Below, one piece after another: positions 28,288 to 37,275 of a stretch of 64,000 nucleotides of DNA. A program made the position numbers and the translations under genes. The stretch is from NCBI RefSeq assembly GCF_003443535.1, contig NZ_CP031947.1:558001-622000 (forward strand). Reading direction: 5' to 3'. How positions within the stretch are numbered: the first letter of the stretch is position 1; the number at the start of each line of letters is the position of its first letter. Source of the stretch: Ruegeria sp. AD91A. Lineage in GTDB: Bacteria; Pseudomonadota; Alphaproteobacteria; Rhodobacterales; Rhodobacteraceae. The notes under the pieces were generated by a model. The model saw only the letters and a program-made list of their open reading frames with translations, ran no database searches and was not told the DNA's origin.

Positions 28288-28509
28288 TTAGATATCCTTT
28301 TTTCTTGGGTTTTCTTCTCGCTCCAGACCCTGTGCGATAAGATCGTGGGCGACACTGGAAAGTGTCTGACCAGTAGACTCCGCAAGACGTGTGAGCCTGT
28401 GACGCTGTGAGGGTGTAAGAAGGGTCACGATCCGTTCGGACCGCACTTCCGCTTTCGGAAGCTGAGGGCGGCCACGTTTGGGCGAGGCAAGCGGATCGGG
28501 CAATTTCAT
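28288..28509 (-). CDS. Small ribbon-helix-helix-like protein
   Basis: 73 aa, basic, with a Lys/Pro/Arg-rich N-terminal arm (PKRGRPQLPK) followed by RSERIVTLLTPSQRHRLTRLAESTG and a second helix TLSSVAHDLIAQGLE. This beta-strand, helix, helix layout is that of CopG/Arc DNA-binding proteins. ATG at 28509 is chosen because AGGA lies about nine bases upstream; an in-frame ATG at 28545 lacks an SD. It may autoregulate the sulfatase operon. No downstream toxin partner is seen. Confidence 0.65.
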   Translation of the reverse strand: MKLPDPLASPKRGRPQLPKAEVRSERIVTLLTPSQRHRLTRLAESTGQTLSSVAHDLIAQGLEREENPRKKDI

Positions 28510-28566
28510 TTGAACATATTCCTGTGTTTCGACTAAGCTTTTCATGCAAACTACAGGGGAGAAATA

Positions 28567-29514
28567 TTGGACCGCATCAAAAATTCGACAAAACAAGACT
28601 TGGCGCTGCCAGAAGCACCCCGGTTTTTTGAAGCCACTTTTCGGGATCCGAACCAGATCACCGCAATATCCAAATGGGATATGGACTTCCGTCAGATCGA
28701 AGACGGCGAAATGCAGGCGGATTTCAAAGTTAGGTCCAGCCCACTTATTTCCGTTGTAAAGTTTGGCTTCTCTCGGCGTGTGCACCAAATCGGCGCGTCT
28801 CCGAAAGGCCATCTCACGTTTGGCATCCCTACCCATTCAAAACTAACGGACTGGAAGGGTATCAGCATCAAAACACCACCGTTTCTGTCTTTCGGCAGCG
28901 GCGATGAGTTCGACTGTATCAGCGACAGCGGGTTCGGCGGATATACGATGACAGTTGAAACTGAGTATGCGATGAAAATCGTTGAAAAGTTGGGGATCAC
29001 AGCCTCTGATACAGAATTTGGGGCATTTTTGTTACCTGCAACGCCACCTGATCGCTCAGCTGCGCTTCTGAACGACATTCAGGCTTTGTTGGCGAACCCA
29101 ATTTCGTCGGAACAGGGCGAGACCCATTTGATCGAGGAGTTGCTCCGGATCGCTTCGGGGGGCGGGGCGGATCGCAGAGAACCGCGGATTAACCGAAAAG
29201 CTCTGGCACTCTCTGCGGCAGTCGATCGGATGACGGCGACCCCGGACGAAAACGTCCCCATCAGCGAGATCTGCGGGGATATCAGTGTGTCATTGCGCAC
29301 ATTGGAACGCGCGTTCAACGAAAAATTTGGCATCGGCCCAAAGGCATATTACACGAGACTCCGCCTCAACTGGGTTCGCAGGTTGCTTGTAGAGCAGGGC
29401 AGCGAAATATCAATCTCTGACGCTGCAAACAGATATGGCTTTTGGCATATCGGACAGTTCTCACAGGATTACCGAAAATGTTTCGGCGAATTACCATCGG
29501 CTACTGTCGATTGA
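28567..29514 (+). CDS. AraC-family transcriptional regulator
   Basis: 315 aa. The N-terminal 200 residues are a ligand/oligomerisation region without a domain I recognise; the C-terminal 100 hold two helix-turn-helix motifs of the AraC type (ISEICGDISVSLRTLERAFNEKFGIGPKAYY and ISISDAANRYGFWHIGQFSQDYRKCFGELP). The start is TTG at 28567, preceded by GGGGAGAA with correct spacing. It is divergent from the RHH-sulfatase operon, only 57 bases away from the 28509 start, so it is a likely regulator of it. Confidence 0.88.
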   Translation: MDRIKNSTKQDLALPEAPRFFEATFRDPNQITAISKWDMDFRQIEDGEMQADFKVRSSPLISVVKFGFSRRVHQIGASPKGHLTFGIPTHSKLTDWKGISIKTPPFLSFGSGDEFDCISDSGFGGYTMTVETEYAMKIVEKLGITASDTEFGAFLLPATPPDRSAALLNDIQALLANPISSEQGETHLIEELLRIASGGGADRREPRINRKALALSAAVDRMTATPDENVPISEICGDISVSLRTLERAFNEKFGIGPKAYYTRLRLNWVRRLLVEQGSEISISDAANRYGFWHIGQFSQDYRKCFGELPSATVD

Positions 29515-29676
29515 GCACCATTGTCTTTGTGTTGTCTGTGACGATGGCTTTTCATGACATCAAACCCAAAACGGCGTAAAAATTCTGCAAGCTAGGCTCT
29601 GGCTGTATTCCTCTTCAGGCACGTGCGCCGTCATGATCTACAATGTCTTGCTCAACTCTCGCGACTTCGCCGCGGT

Positions 29677-30666
29677 TCAAAACCCGCTTACGCGTTCTAT
29701 CAGCCAGTACATTGACACTGACCCGATCCCATACGCGGTCAAAACCGTGGCATTTCTTCCTACTGGAAGTGCTACCAGCCGCCAGGCCGCCAAAAGCAAA
29801 GTCAAAGCAGCAATAAAACTCAGCTGCCCAGCTTCGACCCCGAGGTTAAAGGCCAGCAATGCCGCGGGAATATCGTTGGAGGGCAGTCCGATGTCAGCCA
29901 AAGCCCCTGCAAAACCAAGGCCATGCAAAAGACCGAACCCGAAACAGACGATCCAGGGTTTCTGCTTTGACAGCCGGAACCGTCCTTCACCGCCTTTGAC
30001 AATCTCCATCGCCAGAAACACGATGGACAGTGCGATAACGGCCTCGACCGGTGGTCCGGGAACATTCAAAACGCCAATCGTTGCCAACGCCAATGTTATT
30101 GAATGCGCAAGTGTGAACGCTGTTACTGCCCCCACAAGTTTCCACGGATCGCGGACCAGAACAAACAGCGCGAAGACAAACAGAAGGTGATCCCAACCTT
30201 CCAGTATATGCTCGAAACCCAACTGAGAATATGCTGCAAACACTGACCATGTCGACTGTTCAGAAGGTATGATTTGAACACTGACATCCGGGGTAAAACG
30301 AAGCGTCGCAGGTTCAGCATCCAGAGGGTGTAAACGCACCAACACATCGTTTCTCTGGGTCTCAAGGCCTTCAATGGCAATGGGTTGACCCGCGATATCC
30401 GCGTGGCACTCGACGATCCAGGATGAAATCCACGCTCGGCTGTCGGAAACAGGATCAGGGCCACGCGTCGGAGTGCAGCCATCTGGCAATATGGCGTCAA
30501 TCGCCATCGGTTGACCATTCACATCAGGCTTTCGCCAATGAACGCTCCAGGTATTGGAGGCGATTTGACGAATTTCCAGATATCCCGGATCAAGCGCATG
30601 CGCAGTGGCGAAATTTGCAGACCACACGAACAGCAGCGCAAACAGCAAGCAAATCGCGGCTCTCAT
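29677..30666 (-). CDS. HupE/UreJ-family membrane protein
   Basis: 329 aa. Signal peptide about 1-22, a periplasmic beta-rich region (about 25-150), then a HupE/UreJ_2-type membrane domain with six or so helices. The metal-binding-like motif FEHILEGWDHLLF (His153, His160) opens the membrane part and GLLHGLGFAGAL lies further on. Related proteins are nickel or cobalt permeases or accessory proteins. Its ATG overlaps the parvulin stop (ATGA). Found here with DUF3604 and a parvulin, so a metal-supply role for that operon is possible but unproven. Confidence 0.82.
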   Translation of the reverse strand: MRAAICLLFALLFVWSANFATAHALDPGYLEIRQIASNTWSVHWRKPDVNGQPMAIDAILPDGCTPTRGPDPVSDSRAWISSWIVECHADIAGQPIAIEGLETQRNDVLVRLHPLDAEPATLRFTPDVSVQIIPSEQSTWSVFAAYSQLGFEHILEGWDHLLFVFALFVLVRDPWKLVGAVTAFTLAHSITLALATIGVLNVPGPPVEAVIALSIVFLAMEIVKGGEGRFRLSKQKPWIVCFGFGLLHGLGFAGALADIGLPSNDIPAALLAFNLGVEAGQLSFIAALTLLLAAWRLVALPVGRNATVLTAYGIGSVSMYWLIERVSGF

Positions 30667-31493
30667 TTGGCAGGGCCTGAAAGATCGGGCGCCACAATCT
30701 CGTAGTTTTCGGTAAGAGAGTCGTATTGCGCTTGCGCCAGAGCTTCACTCATTTCCCGACGCCAATCCCGCAGCACCGCGTCGTGGATTTCAGCCAAAGG
30801 AGGTGTTTGACTGGCCTCGATAGCAACGACCTCAACAAGGTGAATGCCGTAACCTGATTGGATCGGCCCCGTCCACTGACCTGTTTCGACCTCAGTGATG
30901 CCTTTCGAAAAACCTCCTCCAAAGACCGACTCGATGACCCGCGTCGCGGACAAGGGCATTGACGCCGGCAGCAATGTCGGACCGCCCAAATCGGAAAAGT
31001 CTTGCTGCGCGCGCAGGGTGGCCAGTGCTTTCTCGATTTCGGCCTCTCCGGGTTTCTCTCCAAGAAAGACCTGATTAAAGGCAACCATGACAGGCGTTGC
31101 ATAGCGTTCCGCGTTTTCCTGAAGAAATGCCTCCAGAGCTTCGTCCTCCGGAACTACCGACGTTGCAATGGCTTCGGTCAGAAAGTCCATTTTTTGACTT
31201 AACCGGGTCCTTATCAAGGTATCTCCGCGATCCAGACCAAGCTTTCTTGCTTCCCTGACCAGAACCTCTTCCCGAATTGATGCACCGACCAAAGCTTCTA
31301 ACTCCGCTTTACTTGGCGGGCGTTTCCACTGCGCTTTGAACCGAGCAGACAATAATGCGACGTCATTTTCGTCGATTGTTATCACCTCAAGATCTTCGAC
31401 GGTCTCGTTGTCCGGTGCAACAATATCGAACCAAATAAAGATTGCCGTTCCAATCAAGAAAAAATGGAACAGAGGTTCTTTCAGTATTCGCAT
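30663..31493 (-). CDS. Membrane-anchored parvulin-type peptidyl-prolyl isomerase
   Basis: 276 aa. One N-terminal transmembrane helix (about 9-25, FHFFLIGTAIFIWFDIV), a helical SurA-like region (about 40-125) and a parvulin domain (about 130-250, with TPVMVAFNQVFLG and GWTGPIQSGYGIHLVEV-like end motif). It would act as a periplasmic folding catalyst. SD CAGGAGA precedes ATG 31493. It lies between the DUF3604 gene and the HupE-like gene, which suggests it helps fold one of these exported partners. Confidence 0.85.
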   Translation of the reverse strand: MRILKEPLFHFFLIGTAIFIWFDIVAPDNETVEDLEVITIDENDVALLSARFKAQWKRPPSKAELEALVGASIREEVLVREARKLGLDRGDTLIRTRLSQKMDFLTEAIATSVVPEDEALEAFLQENAERYATPVMVAFNQVFLGEKPGEAEIEKALATLRAQQDFSDLGGPTLLPASMPLSATRVIESVFGGGFSKGITEVETGQWTGPIQSGYGIHLVEVVAIEASQTPPLAEIHDAVLRDWRREMSEALAQAQYDSLTENYEIVAPDLSGPAK

Positions 31494-31653
31494 GGAGTCT
31501 CCTGCGTAAAACGTGCTCAGGTTCTACGTACAGATGCTGTCATCAACCGGTTGGGTTTTGCAAGAAAATGAGCAATCCAGGTGTTCCGGAAACGTTGTGA
31601 ATTCGCCGAGGTGGAGATCACCGCCTCGGCTTTCAATTCGTTTGTTGAGCGGG

Positions 31654-33576
31654 TCACTCTGCCGGTGTGTACCAGATCGGGGACGAATATGCGCGTTCCT
31701 GATGGGTAAGCACTGCATCCTCGGGCAATTCGATACCATACCTCAGCTTGTCGTACAGGATCCAACGCGGGGTCGGAATTTCGATGGCGCGGACATAATA
31801 AAATGCGCGCGCGTTCGGATCGAAATCCGGGTCTGACCATACGGTGACAAGTTCGGCCGTTCCGATTGTGTTGGTCCAGCTGGCGGTGTCCACGTCCACA
31901 GTGTTCCCGACCGCAGGGACCTTGCCGTTTTGATCAACTTCACGGTTATCCGACCACGCGACGTCATAGACCTTCTCCTGCATGACACTTTCGGAATCGA
32001 GCCATCCTTTTATCACTTGAACACGGTCCAGATTGGCACCAACCGGGTCGCGCAGGGCGGCGATCAGGAAGCTTGGCGCACCCTCACCCTCGCGCGGGCG
32101 CAGATCCGAGCCCATAGGCACCCCTTTGGTATAGCCAACATTGGCAAGGAAACGGGTTTCAACATCTGCGTCACTGAAATCCCATCCGCCAAAGAACCGC
32201 AGACCGATCCGAGGGCCGGTCGTTGCGTAGGTTTCGCGGCGCTTGAACGCATCAAAGATCGCCGCGCGCGTATTCTCGGTAGCCCAGACAGCCGTGTATC
32301 CGGAGGCGACGAGCAGGTCACCGGGAATTTCACCAAGGTCATTGGCTATGAACGGATGCTTGATACGCGAGGCTGAGGGCTCGACGCTGACGGATTTTCC
32401 AAAGAAATTGTCTTCTTCGGCGGTGGCCAAAGAGGTATGGCTGTCCGTCGCGCCGCCCATACCGAACTTGTATGGGTTCACGCCAAACTTTTCTTCCAGC
32501 ATCAAACCGCGCTTCAGCGCCTCGCGAGCGTATTCACCAGCCAGCATGTCATCGGTCTTCAACTCGGTAATATCCAGATTGCCGACGTCCCAGTTCTCAT
32601 AGTCCGCAAATTCGTCATCCGGGCTCAGGAAAGGGTGCGCTTCGCCGTCACCCTTGATCTGCGTGACCTCGTAATGGGGCTCCCATTTCGCGCGGGCCGC
32701 GACATATTCCTCGTCAACCTTGCCGCCGTGATACGTGTCTTCGGTTGGGAACATCCATCCGTTCGACAGGTTTCCGTTATGGGCAAAGGCCACTGCACGC
32801 CCCCCCGTTCTTTCCTGATACTCTTCAAGCCAAGCGTATAGCGCCTTTGGATCCGTATCACCGTAGGGAGGCTGGGTGACCGGTGGCACCATTTGAAGCG
32901 CCCTGATTGGCCCATCGCGCAGCATGACATTCCGGTGCAAGTTGAACCCTTTCGGCACCGAGGTCCATTCAAAGCCGATGAAAGCAGTAAAGCTGCCGGG
33001 ATCATTGTGCCGCTCGGCCGCCAGGACAATGCTTTCCCAGGTAAACGCAAAAGCATCGGCACCTGGGCTGTACGCCTCCAACAGGACTTCTGGCAGTGTC
33101 ATTTGCGAAAAATTGGTAATGATGTCGAAAGCTGCTTTACCGGCTTCTTCCCCGCCGGCTTTGTACCCCTCGTACCACTCCAGTCCTTTCGGATCAGAAA
33201 GAACGCCCGGCTTACCGGCCTGCAAATCTGGCGCAAACCCCATCAGATCTGTGTGATCCGTGAGAACCATCCAATCCAACGGTCGTGACAGTCTTACAGG
33301 TTGACCCGTTGAAGAAATGACCTGCTCACCCTTGGCGAAACGCCATGCCTCATCCGGTAATAAGGTGTTCCCGAAAGCACCCGCATCCAGCGAAAGCCCG
33401 GTGTGAAGGTGAGTGTCCCCCCATAATGGGCGTTCAGGAAATGTGCGTTGGGCGTAAGGGGAATAGGGCTGATCAGAAAACAATCCCTCAGCAGCATCTT
33501 CGCTGGGTACGGCGTCAGCGACAGCAGCAGCAGGGACCAATACGAGTGAGATTATGCAAGCAGATTTCCGAAACAA
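31654..33576 (-). CDS. DUF3604 secreted protein (PHP-like)
   Basis: 640 aa with a signal peptide (about 1-20). The body matches DUF3604, a large marine-bacterial family of unknown function with PHP-hydrolase-like metal motifs: [14 protein letters not shown] (His56, His58), [27 protein letters not shown] and a late [13 protein letters not shown] metal-dependent hydrolase is therefore likely; substrate unknown. The start codon is TTG at 33576 and GGGAGG lies just upstream. First of three genes with the parvulin and HupE-like protein; the gap to the parvulin gene is about 160 bases. Confidence 0.85.
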   Translation of the reverse strand: MFRKSACIISLVLVPAAAVADAVPSEDAAEGLFSDQPYSPYAQRTFPERPLWGDTHLHTGLSLDAGAFGNTLLPDEAWRFAKGEQVISSTGQPVRLSRPLDWMVLTDHTDLMGFAPDLQAGKPGVLSDPKGLEWYEGYKAGGEEAGKAAFDIITNFSQMTLPEVLLEAYSPGADAFAFTWESIVLAAERHNDPGSFTAFIGFEWTSVPKGFNLHRNVMLRDGPIRALQMVPPVTQPPYGDTDPKALYAWLEEYQERTGGRAVAFAHNGNLSNGWMFPTEDTYHGGKVDEEYVAARAKWEPHYEVTQIKGDGEAHPFLSPDDEFADYENWDVGNLDITELKTDDMLAGEYAREALKRGLMLEEKFGVNPYKFGMGGATDSHTSLATAEEDNFFGKSVSVEPSASRIKHPFIANDLGEIPGDLLVASGYTAVWATENTRAAIFDAFKRRETYATTGPRIGLRFFGGWDFSDADVETRFLANVGYTKGVPMGSDLRPREGEGAPSFLIAALRDPVGANLDRVQVIKGWLDSESVMQEKVYDVAWSDNREVDQNGKVPAVGNTVDVDTASWTNTIGTAELVTVWSDPDFDPNARAFYYVRAIEIPTPRWILYDKLRYGIELPEDAVLTHQERAYSSPIWYTPAE

Positions 33577-33776
33577 AGTGACCTCCCAGTTCAGGAATAC
33601 TTAGCGGTGTGGGCGAATTTCATCGCGCCATTGTTATATTCCTATTTTCTTATATCACATTCTATCGAACAACAGGTTTTTTTTAATCTGAGAGCTGCAA
33701 ACCCGCGCAATCAGGAAATTTGGCGCAAGCCGCTAAGGTGATCGCGAGTCGTGTTCACCTGACAAGACCCGTCGGA

Positions 33777-34925
33777 TCACCTTATCTGATAGTAAAATGA
33801 AAGCTTCCGGCTGACGCCCCCAGGCGGGCGCGGGAAAGGTGCGGCAGTTCGAACCTGTTCTTTGGCTGCGCGCTCTATTTCCGGCGAGCCAGAGCTTTCA
33901 ACGACATCAACCCAAGCCAACGAACCATCCGGGTCAATCTGGAAAAACACACGCGCATAGCCGCGACCGGCAACGTAAACGATTGGCGCTCGATTCAGAT
34001 GAACAAGAACCTGACCTGCATAGTTCGTGCTGTCCGAGTTTCCCGGCCCCCGCCCGCCTGAACGGGTGCCGCCGCGGTTTTGTCGGAAGGCGTCGATACC
34101 CTCTCTTTGATACGTCGCCAGAGGTGATTCAATCGTTTGTTCCGGAAAGCGAAGAGCTTCAAAGTTGTTCGACGGATTCAATGCCCCGCGCAATGCTGGT
34201 TGCGGACGGCGGTCTGGAAGACGTGGCCGGAGTGACGAAACCACGGCCTGTTTGGATTCATTCGCTTCCGTATCGGGTATGGGCAGTTCGGCGTCTTCGT
34301 CTAAGGGTTCCGATGCTTCATCCGGTATCACAGGTTCAAGTGGTGGCGTGTTTTCCGGAGCAACCGGAACCACTTCAACCGGTAACGCGGCAATCTGTTG
34401 CTGTTCCTCGGTCACCGGTTCTTCAGCAGAAGTCGGCTCAACTGGAGCAACCGTCTCGCCAGCCGGCACCTCAGGTGTTTCGGCCACTGTTTCAGGCTCT
34501 GCGGAGGTGGCTCCGCCAGCCTCATCGGGTTCGCCCTTCTCCTCTTGGTTCTGTTCTACAGGTTCTACGATGACTTCATCCGGTGCCCTCGGCTGAATGA
34601 TCGTTGAATCGCCGGTGTCCGGTGCGTAAGTCTCCTGCGGGTTCGGCGATGCAACGCGGGCATCGCTTGTCGGAATCTCCGCCTCTTGCGGCCGGGTTGG
34701 CGGCTCGACCGGGGGTGTCGGCGGCTCATTCGGCTCGGGCCGAACGGGTTCAATCCTGGTATCGGCAAACTCTTCGAACGCGTTGCTGAGTTCGATTGTG
34801 TCTGTACTGTTTTCGCCCGAAGCCTGATTTGACAACTCTGGCACTGTAAAGATCAGGCCCATGAGATGCACCAGCACGGAAATCGAAATCGCAAAGATTG
34901 CGACGAAAACCGACCGCCTGATCAT
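33777..34925 (-). CDS. tonB: TonB-type energy transducer
   Basis: 382 aa. N-terminal membrane anchor (about 5-25), a very long Pro/Glu/Thr-rich periplasmic linker (about 40-250, low complexity) and a TonB C-terminal domain (about 300-382, GYARVFFQIDPDGSLAWVDVVESSGSPEIERAAKEQV). It transmits proton-motive force from ExbB/ExbD to outer-membrane receptors. Overlaps exbD by four bases (ATGA). The linker is unusually acidic and long. No TonB-dependent receptor lies in this window. Confidence 0.9.
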   Translation of the reverse strand: MIRRSVFVAIFAISISVLVHLMGLIFTVPELSNQASGENSTDTIELSNAFEEFADTRIEPVRPEPNEPPTPPVEPPTRPQEAEIPTSDARVASPNPQETYAPDTGDSTIIQPRAPDEVIVEPVEQNQEEKGEPDEAGGATSAEPETVAETPEVPAGETVAPVEPTSAEEPVTEEQQQIAALPVEVVPVAPENTPPLEPVIPDEASEPLDEDAELPIPDTEANESKQAVVSSLRPRLPDRRPQPALRGALNPSNNFEALRFPEQTIESPLATYQREGIDAFRQNRGGTRSGGRGPGNSDSTNYAGQVLVHLNRAPIVYVAGRGYARVFFQIDPDGSLAWVDVVESSGSPEIERAAKEQVRTAAPFPRPPGGVSRKLSFYYQIR

Positions 34926-35299
34926 TCGAGAGCCTGTTCGGTCACCAGGAATACGGATGGCGCACCCAACCGGCGCAGACTGCTGGTGACCTCCATCAAT
35001 CGAGGGGCCGACGCATCCCTGTCAGGAACGATCCGCACGGGTCCCGATTCATGCGCAGCCATGAAAGCTTCTGCCTCGATCGGATTGCCGCGAAAACTCA
35101 GCGTTCCGTCCCGATGAAGAACAAGCGCATCTGGCGGCTCACGGCCTTCAAGATCCGCAGTGTTCACCAAATTCAGATCAGGATCCAACGGCGGTGCGAT
35201 CGTACCTGTAATAAGAAAAAAGATCAGGATCAGAAAGACGACGTTAATCAGCGGAATGGTGGAATCTCGATTTCGACCGGGTCGGATGTAGCGGATCAT
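34922..35299 (-). CDS. exbD: ExbD/TolR-family protein (second copy)
   Basis: 125 aa. One N-terminal helix (about 14-36, TIPLINVVFLILIFFLITGTI) with the short polar N-tail, then a periplasmic domain. The membrane helix has Asn where ExbD usually has the essential Asp (PLIDVVF-type motif here reads PLINVVF). It follows the first ExbD gene after four bases and precedes tonB. Two unlike ExbD proteins in one operon suggest a heteromeric motor. Confidence 0.85.
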   Translation of the reverse strand: MIRYIRPGRNRDSTIPLINVVFLILIFFLITGTIAPPLDPDLNLVNTADLEGREPPDALVLHRDGTLSFRGNPIEAEAFMAAHESGPVRIVPDRDASAPRLMEVTSSLRRLGAPSVFLVTEQALE

Positions 35300-35303
35300 T
35301 GCC

Positions 35304-35669
35304 TCACTCCAACACTCTGACCGTCAAACCTTCGCGCCCACGCAATGGAGCAAGCAGGTCCACAAGACGTTGCGCGGTTGTCTCAGGATCAAGGCTTACC
35401 AGAACCTGACCGGCTTGGACCTGATCCACCAATTCCTCAAGCGACAAGGGTTGACCGTTCAGGACCACACGTGCCGGACCAAATTGCACGAATAGGCGCT
35501 CGGGCGGCTCAACGTCGGTTTTCCTGCCTGTGGCTGCGCTGCTCAACTCGATCTCGCTGAATCGCGAAAACGTTGAGGACAGCATGAAAAACAGCAACAG
35601 CAGAAAGATCACGTCGATAAGAGGCGTCATCGACATGCGTCGCCGCACAAAAGGCGCAGTGTTACGCAT
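35304..35669 (-). CDS. exbD: ExbD/TolR-family protein (first copy)
   Basis: 121 aa. N-terminal cytoplasmic tail RNTAPFVRRRMS, then the conserved helix MTPLIDVIFLLLLFFMLSST with the proton-path Asp, and a periplasmic domain. ATG at 35669 lies inside the 3' end of the ExbB gene (overlap eight bases), which is the plausible start; longer in-frame extensions overlap the ExbB coding region. Acts with ExbB and TonB. Confidence 0.88.
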   Translation of the reverse strand: MRNTAPFVRRRMSMTPLIDVIFLLLLFFMLSSTFSRFSEIELSSAATGRKTDVEPPERLFVQFGPARVVLNGQPLSLEELVDQVQAGQVLVSLDPETTAQRLVDLLAPLRGREGLTVRVLE

Positions 35670-36327
35670 GTTCTGGGGCGACCGGGACTTGTGCGGCCGC
35701 CTCTGTGCTTTGGATGGAATGACCCGGGACCAGAACCGTACGCAAAGCCTTGTCCGCAAAAACACGCTCGCGTGCGGTTCGACTTTCAAGCCAGGACAAA
35801 ACCATCGATGTCGGCATCGCAACAGCCAGACCTACAGCGGTGGTTATCAGGGCCACCCAGATCCCCCCGGCCAAAAGCGATGGATCAACCGATGACCCAG
35901 CGGTTTGCAAGCTTTGGAAGGCACTGATCATACCCAGCACCGTACCAAAAAGACCCAGCAAAGGCGCCAGCTGCGCTACGGTGTCCAACAATCGAAAACC
36001 GCGTTCCAACCCGGCAAGCGCCAGACCCGCTTCGGCATCCAGCCGGTCATCGGCCCCGGGAACCCCCGTTGCGTTCATCGCCGCGCCTACAATGGGGGCA
36101 AGATAACTGCTGCTGTCCGCCAGTCTTGCACGTGCAGCACCTTGATCTCCTGTATCCCAGGCAGCCAGAGCTTCAGACAGCACCTTGTGTCGCCCGACAC
36201 CGCAGGCTGCAAATTGCCAGAGCTTGTAGAGAGTGACCGCCAGCGTCAAAACCGACATTGCGATCAATATCGCCACAACTGGCCCGCCCAGTTCAAAAAT
36301 CTCGCGAAGTGCGGCTAGAGGACTCAT
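35662..36327 (-). CDS. exbB: ExbB/TolQ/MotA-family proton channel
   Basis: 221 aa, three membrane helices (about 12-35, 105-125, 150-175), with the family signature TVAQLAPLLGLFGTVLGMISAFQSL and the GGIWVALITTAVGLAVAMPTSMVLSW block. ATG at 36327 overlaps the stop of the upstream periplasmic protein (ATGA) and has GGAG about nine bases upstream. Powers the TonB motor with the two ExbD proteins. Confidence 0.9.
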   Translation of the reverse strand: MSPLAALREIFELGGPVVAILIAMSVLTLAVTLYKLWQFAACGVGRHKVLSEALAAWDTGDQGAARARLADSSSYLAPIVGAAMNATGVPGADDRLDAEAGLALAGLERGFRLLDTVAQLAPLLGLFGTVLGMISAFQSLQTAGSSVDPSLLAGGIWVALITTAVGLAVAMPTSMVLSWLESRTARERVFADKALRTVLVPGHSIQSTEAAAQVPVAPEHA

Positions 36328-36758
36328 CCCAACAACTCCATTTCCACCCTGCTGTTCAGCGTCAGGGTGCTGTCGCATATGTCGCTTTCGAAACCATCCA
36401 CAACGCAGGAGCTTGCGCCGTTGATCAAGGCTTGCCCAACTGCGTCACATGTTCTGTTGGGAAGGTCGAACTGGCGCACCCTGGGTCGGCTGGCCGGCAA
36501 GTCGCGAAAATCGAACAGCGAGAGGTTCAAGACACCACCTTCGGTGTCGAAAATGACGGTTTCAAAAACAGCGCCATCAATCTGCTGCCCGGTCTCATTC
36601 TTGACCATAAACGTCAATCTGCACGCGCCGGCGACATCCTCAGCCGAGTTCAGTTCCACAAATAGTCGAGCAGAGGATTCGGCACCAGATTGCGCAGATG
36701 CTGTGGACAGCAAACAGCCAGAAAACATGGCCGCGACAGTAAGGCGACGAAACAGCAT
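36324..36758 (-). CDS. Periplasmic protein of unknown function at the head of the TonB operon
   Basis: 144 aa with a signal peptide (about 1-22, cleavage after ASAQ). The mature part is compact and beta-rich and has several Cys (C46, C101-region, C121-region, C129), which may form disulfides. I do not recognise the family. SD CGGAG precedes ATG 36758. It is translationally coupled to exbB, so it is likely an accessory component of this TonB system. Confidence 0.7.
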   Translation of the reverse strand: MLFRRLTVAAMFSGCLLSTASAQSGAESSARLFVELNSAEDVAGACRLTFMVKNETGQQIDGAVFETVIFDTEGGVLNLSLFDFRDLPASRPRVRQFDLPNRTCDAVGQALINGASSCVVDGFESDICDSTLTLNSRVEMELLG

Positions 36759-36886
36759 GAACAGACTCCGTGTTGCAGCGCTGGAACAATAAGGCAGCGA
36801 CCGTCAGCTTGCCCATCTGCGTTTCTACCTGAGGGGCATGTCACATTAAAGAGCCGCGAAGGGTGGCATAGAAAAAGGATCGTAGC

Positions 36887-36910
36887 GTGTGTTGATGTAC
36901 ATACACACAC
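36887..36910. promoter_or_regulatory. 24-bp interrupted palindrome (possible operator)
   Basis: GTGTGT, two bases, ATGTACAT, two bases, ACACAC: symmetric about position 36898.5 except for the two unpaired dinucleotides. It is about 130 bases upstream of the TonB-operon ATG and in front of the fecR-like gene on the other strand. Unidentified regulator. Confidence 0.45.
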
Positions 36911-37163
36911 GGTAAGACATACGTTGCTCGATAAGAATTTCAACTCCGTCCAAGACTGCCCCGCGCTTCAGCACAAGCAGGAAGATATTGTCGGGTCAAA
37001 TCTGAAAAGCCAGCAACTCTCGCACTTTTTTGATACGGGTGCTTAACACGCAAAAAAGAAACGAAACTGCGCCAAATCGGGTCTTCAGGGAAGTGTGCCT
37101 AAAACGCTGTTTGAACGCCGTTTTCACATAAAACTTGCTTAGAATGCGAAAAGTCATGCATAT

Positions 37164-37193
37164 TTGCCTATATTCCTGATGCTTATTAATAAT
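37164..37193 (+). promoter_or_regulatory. Possible sigma-70-type promoter for the fecR-like gene
   Basis: TTGCCT (37164-37169), 18-base spacer, AATAAT (37188-37193). Moderate match to consensus and a location about 80 bases before the likely start codon. Prediction only. Confidence 0.3.
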
Positions 37194-37275
37194 AAAACTA
37201 TGCTTTTTGAGGGGCAAATGTCGGGCACAGTGCAATTTGCACGTATCAAGACCCATTGGGGGAAGGGGCTCGAGT

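Larger units (their letters stand above)
36759..37275. other. Intergenic region between the TonB operon and the fecR-like gene
   Basis: About 517 bases without a convincing gene, AT-rich toward the right. It holds the 24-bp dyad at 36887-36910 and a possible promoter at 37164-37193. Open frames present here have poor codon usage and no domain. Confidence 0.55.

Noticed and set aside
28510..28836. N-terminal extension of the small RHH-like protein to 182 codons
   Set aside because: The extension is antisense to the AraC gene start and lacks an SD; the 73-codon form has one.
36690..37046. 118-codon open frame between the TonB operon and the fecR-like gene
   Set aside because: Overlaps the 5' end of the TonB-operon head gene on the opposite strand, Cys/His/Gln-rich, no SD.
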